Source of the DNA: Rossellomorea sp. y25
GTDB taxonomy: Bacteria > Bacillota > Bacilli > Bacillales > Bacillaceae_B
DNA: 64,000 nt
Assembly: GCF_038049935.1 (NCBI RefSeq)
Contig: NZ_CP145886.1
Span: 2,054,501-2,118,500, forward strand
Reading direction: 5' to 3'
Both the position numbers and the translations under genes were made by a program. The notes under the pieces were generated by a model. It did not search any database and had not been told where the DNA came from. It was given only the letters and a program-made list of their open reading frames with translations. Below are positions 62,888 to 64,000 of the stretch, one piece after another; the first letter of the stretch is position 1, and each line of letters starts with the position of its first letter.

Positions 62888-64000
62888 ATGAAAGTCTTTT
62901 TAGATTTAAAATGGTTTTTTCTGCAAGAGAAAAAGTCTTATATCACAGGAACCATTCTACTTTTATTTGTAGCATTCCTTCAATTGATTCCACCAAAGGT
63001 TGTTGGAATAATTGTAGATAGTATGAAAGAAAATTCATTAACTCGGGAAGACATGATGAAATGGATTCTTATTCTGATCATCACAGCTCTATCGATGTAT
63101 GGACTGAGATTTGTGTGGAGGATCATGATTTTTGGTTCGGCAACCAAGCTTTCCCGCTTGCTTCGGAATCGGTTATATCATCATTTTACCAAGATGTCGC
63201 CATCCTTTTACCAAAAAAGGCGAGTCGGTGATTTGATGGCGCATGCAACAAATGATCTTCAGGCGATACAACAAACGGCCGGAGTAGGAGTATTAACGTT
63301 CGTGGATTCCATATCTACAGGAGGTTTTGTGATACTGGCCATGGCTTTTACAATCAGTTGGAAGCTTACCCTTATTGCTTTGATCCCCATGCCATTCATG
63401 GCAATCCTGACAAGTTATTATGGAACTCTTCTACATAAACGATTTCATAAAGCTCAAGAAGCCTTCTCATCCTTAAATGATAAAACGCAGGAAAGTGTAA
63501 CGGGGATTAAGGTTCTTAAAACGTTTGGGCAAGAAAAAGAGGATATCGAATCATTTAGAAAGCAATCTGAAGATGTGGTGCAAAAGAATATATCCGTTGC
63601 AAAAGTGGATTCCTTATTTGATCCCACCATTTCCATAATAGTAGGCATTTCTTTCTTTTTATCGATTGTATTTGGTTCACGGTTTGTCGTGAGTGGAGAA
63701 CTGACGATTGGAGAACTGATCTCTTTTACTACCTATCTGGGACTTCTCATTTGGCCAATGCTCGCATTCGGATGGTTATTCAACATTGTGGAGAGAGGAC
63801 GTGCTTCTTACGAACGTGTATCTCAACTCTTGAATGAAAGGGTGGACATTGAAGATCATGAAAGAGCACTGGATGTATGCCCCTCAGGAGATATTGAGTA
63901 TAAGATTGAGTCATTTTCTTATCCGGATGAAGAAGTCCATGCTTTAGAAGATATTCAATTTTCCTTAAAGAAAGGTCAAACGATTGGAATTGTAGGGAAA
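62888..64000 (+). CDS. ABC exporter (ATP-binding/permease), N-terminal part
   Basis: The gene runs off the window; 371 codons are visible. Residues 1-310 are an ABC type-1 transmembrane domain with about six helices (SYITGTILLLFVAFLQLIPP; GVLTFVDSISTGGFVILAMA; YLGLLIWPMLAFGWLFNIV), and the ATPase domain starts near 335 (YKIESFSYPDEEVHALEDIQ), ending at the window edge in GIVGK, the first residues of the Walker A. Closest to YheI/BmrC half of heterodimeric multidrug exporters of Bacillus, so a second half-transporter is expected just outside. ATG behind GGGGGAGAGAG. Confidence 0.88.
   Translation, partial: MKVFLDLKWFFLQEKKSYITGTILLLFVAFLQLIPPKVVGIIVDSMKENSLTREDMMKWILILIITALSMYGLRFVWRIMIFGSATKLSRLLRNRLYHHFTKMSPSFYQKRRVGDLMAHATNDLQAIQQTAGVGVLTFVDSISTGGFVILAMAFTISWKLTLIALIPMPFMAILTSYYGTLLHKRFHKAQEAFSSLNDKTQESVTGIKVLKTFGQEKEDIESFRKQSEDVVQKNISVAKVDSLFDPTISIIVGISFFLSIVFGSRFVVSGELTIGELISFTTYLGLLIWPMLAFGWLFNIVERGRASYERVSQLLNERVDIEDHERALDVCPSGDIEYKIESFSYPDEEVHALEDIQFSLKKGQTIGIVGK

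Overview
The window is 64 kb of chromosome from a low-GC, endospore-forming Bacillota, most likely a member of the Bacillaceae. Gene content and order over both flanks follow the Bacillus subtilis ymf-pgsA-cinA-recA-rny-ymdB-spoVS, korAB-miaB-ymcA-cotE, mutSL, miaA-hfq-spoVK, hflX-ynbB-glnRA and lexA-yneAB-ynzC-tkt-sirA-yneF blocks. Sporulation genes (spoVS, cotE, spoVK, sirA), AGGAGG-type ribosome binding sites with frequent GTG/TTG starts, Bacillus-type LexA boxes and GlnR operators all agree. No tRNA, rRNA, CRISPR array, insertion sequence or phage gene was seen. A species cannot be named from sequence reading alone.

Layout. 1-10.5 kb: conserved core (ymfH end, ymfI, ymfJ, ymfK, ymfM/RodZ-like, pgsA, cinA, recA with a LexA box, RNase Y, YmdB, SpoVS). 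10.6-14.4 kb: dipeptidase and the two-subunit 2-oxoacid:ferredoxin oxidoreductase korAB. 14.4-15.6 kb: a reverse-strand coiled-coil gene of unknown function between korB and miaB. 15.8-18.7 kb: miaB, ricA (ymcA), cotE. 18.8-40 kb: an accessory stretch between cotE and mutS, which are neighbours in B. subtilis. It carries a YeiH-family transporter, topB, an ankyrin protein, a CstA-family transporter, a complete reductive pyrimidine degradation cluster, a VOC protein, a VanW protein, an unusual secreted protein and a DedA-like membrane protein. 40-64 kb: mutSL, a DUF4385 gene, a membrane-anchored penicillin-acylase-family hydrolase, miaA-hfq, spoVK, a TRIC-family membrane protein, hflX-ynbB-glnR-glnA, the SOS pair lexA / yneA-yneB-ynzC, tkt, sirA, yneF, camS and the start of an ABC exporter.

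How the genes work together. The cluster at 24.9-36.8 kb encodes every step from uracil/thymine to acetyl-CoA or propionyl-CoA: PreTA dihydropyrimidine dehydrogenase, dihydropyrimidinase, beta-ureidopropionase, an omega-amino-acid transaminase and a CoA-acylating malonate/methylmalonate-semialdehyde dehydrogenase, with an NCS1 permease, a PucR-type regulator and two tiny genes of unknown role. A cre site and a perfect 10-bp-arm palindrome precede it, suggesting carbon catabolite control plus a specific regulator. The SOS circuit is legible from its operators: LexA boxes precede recA, lexA and yneA. Nitrogen control is legible from tandem GlnR sites before glnRA. The main unexplained items are the coiled-coil gene with a probable non-canonical start codon and possible sporulation promoter, the secreted protein with an HG/GHFCVHF signature, the two tiny genes in the pyrimidine operon, the P-loop in YmfK (DUF3388), and several unassigned dyads upstream of recA, cstA, tkt and the acylase gene.
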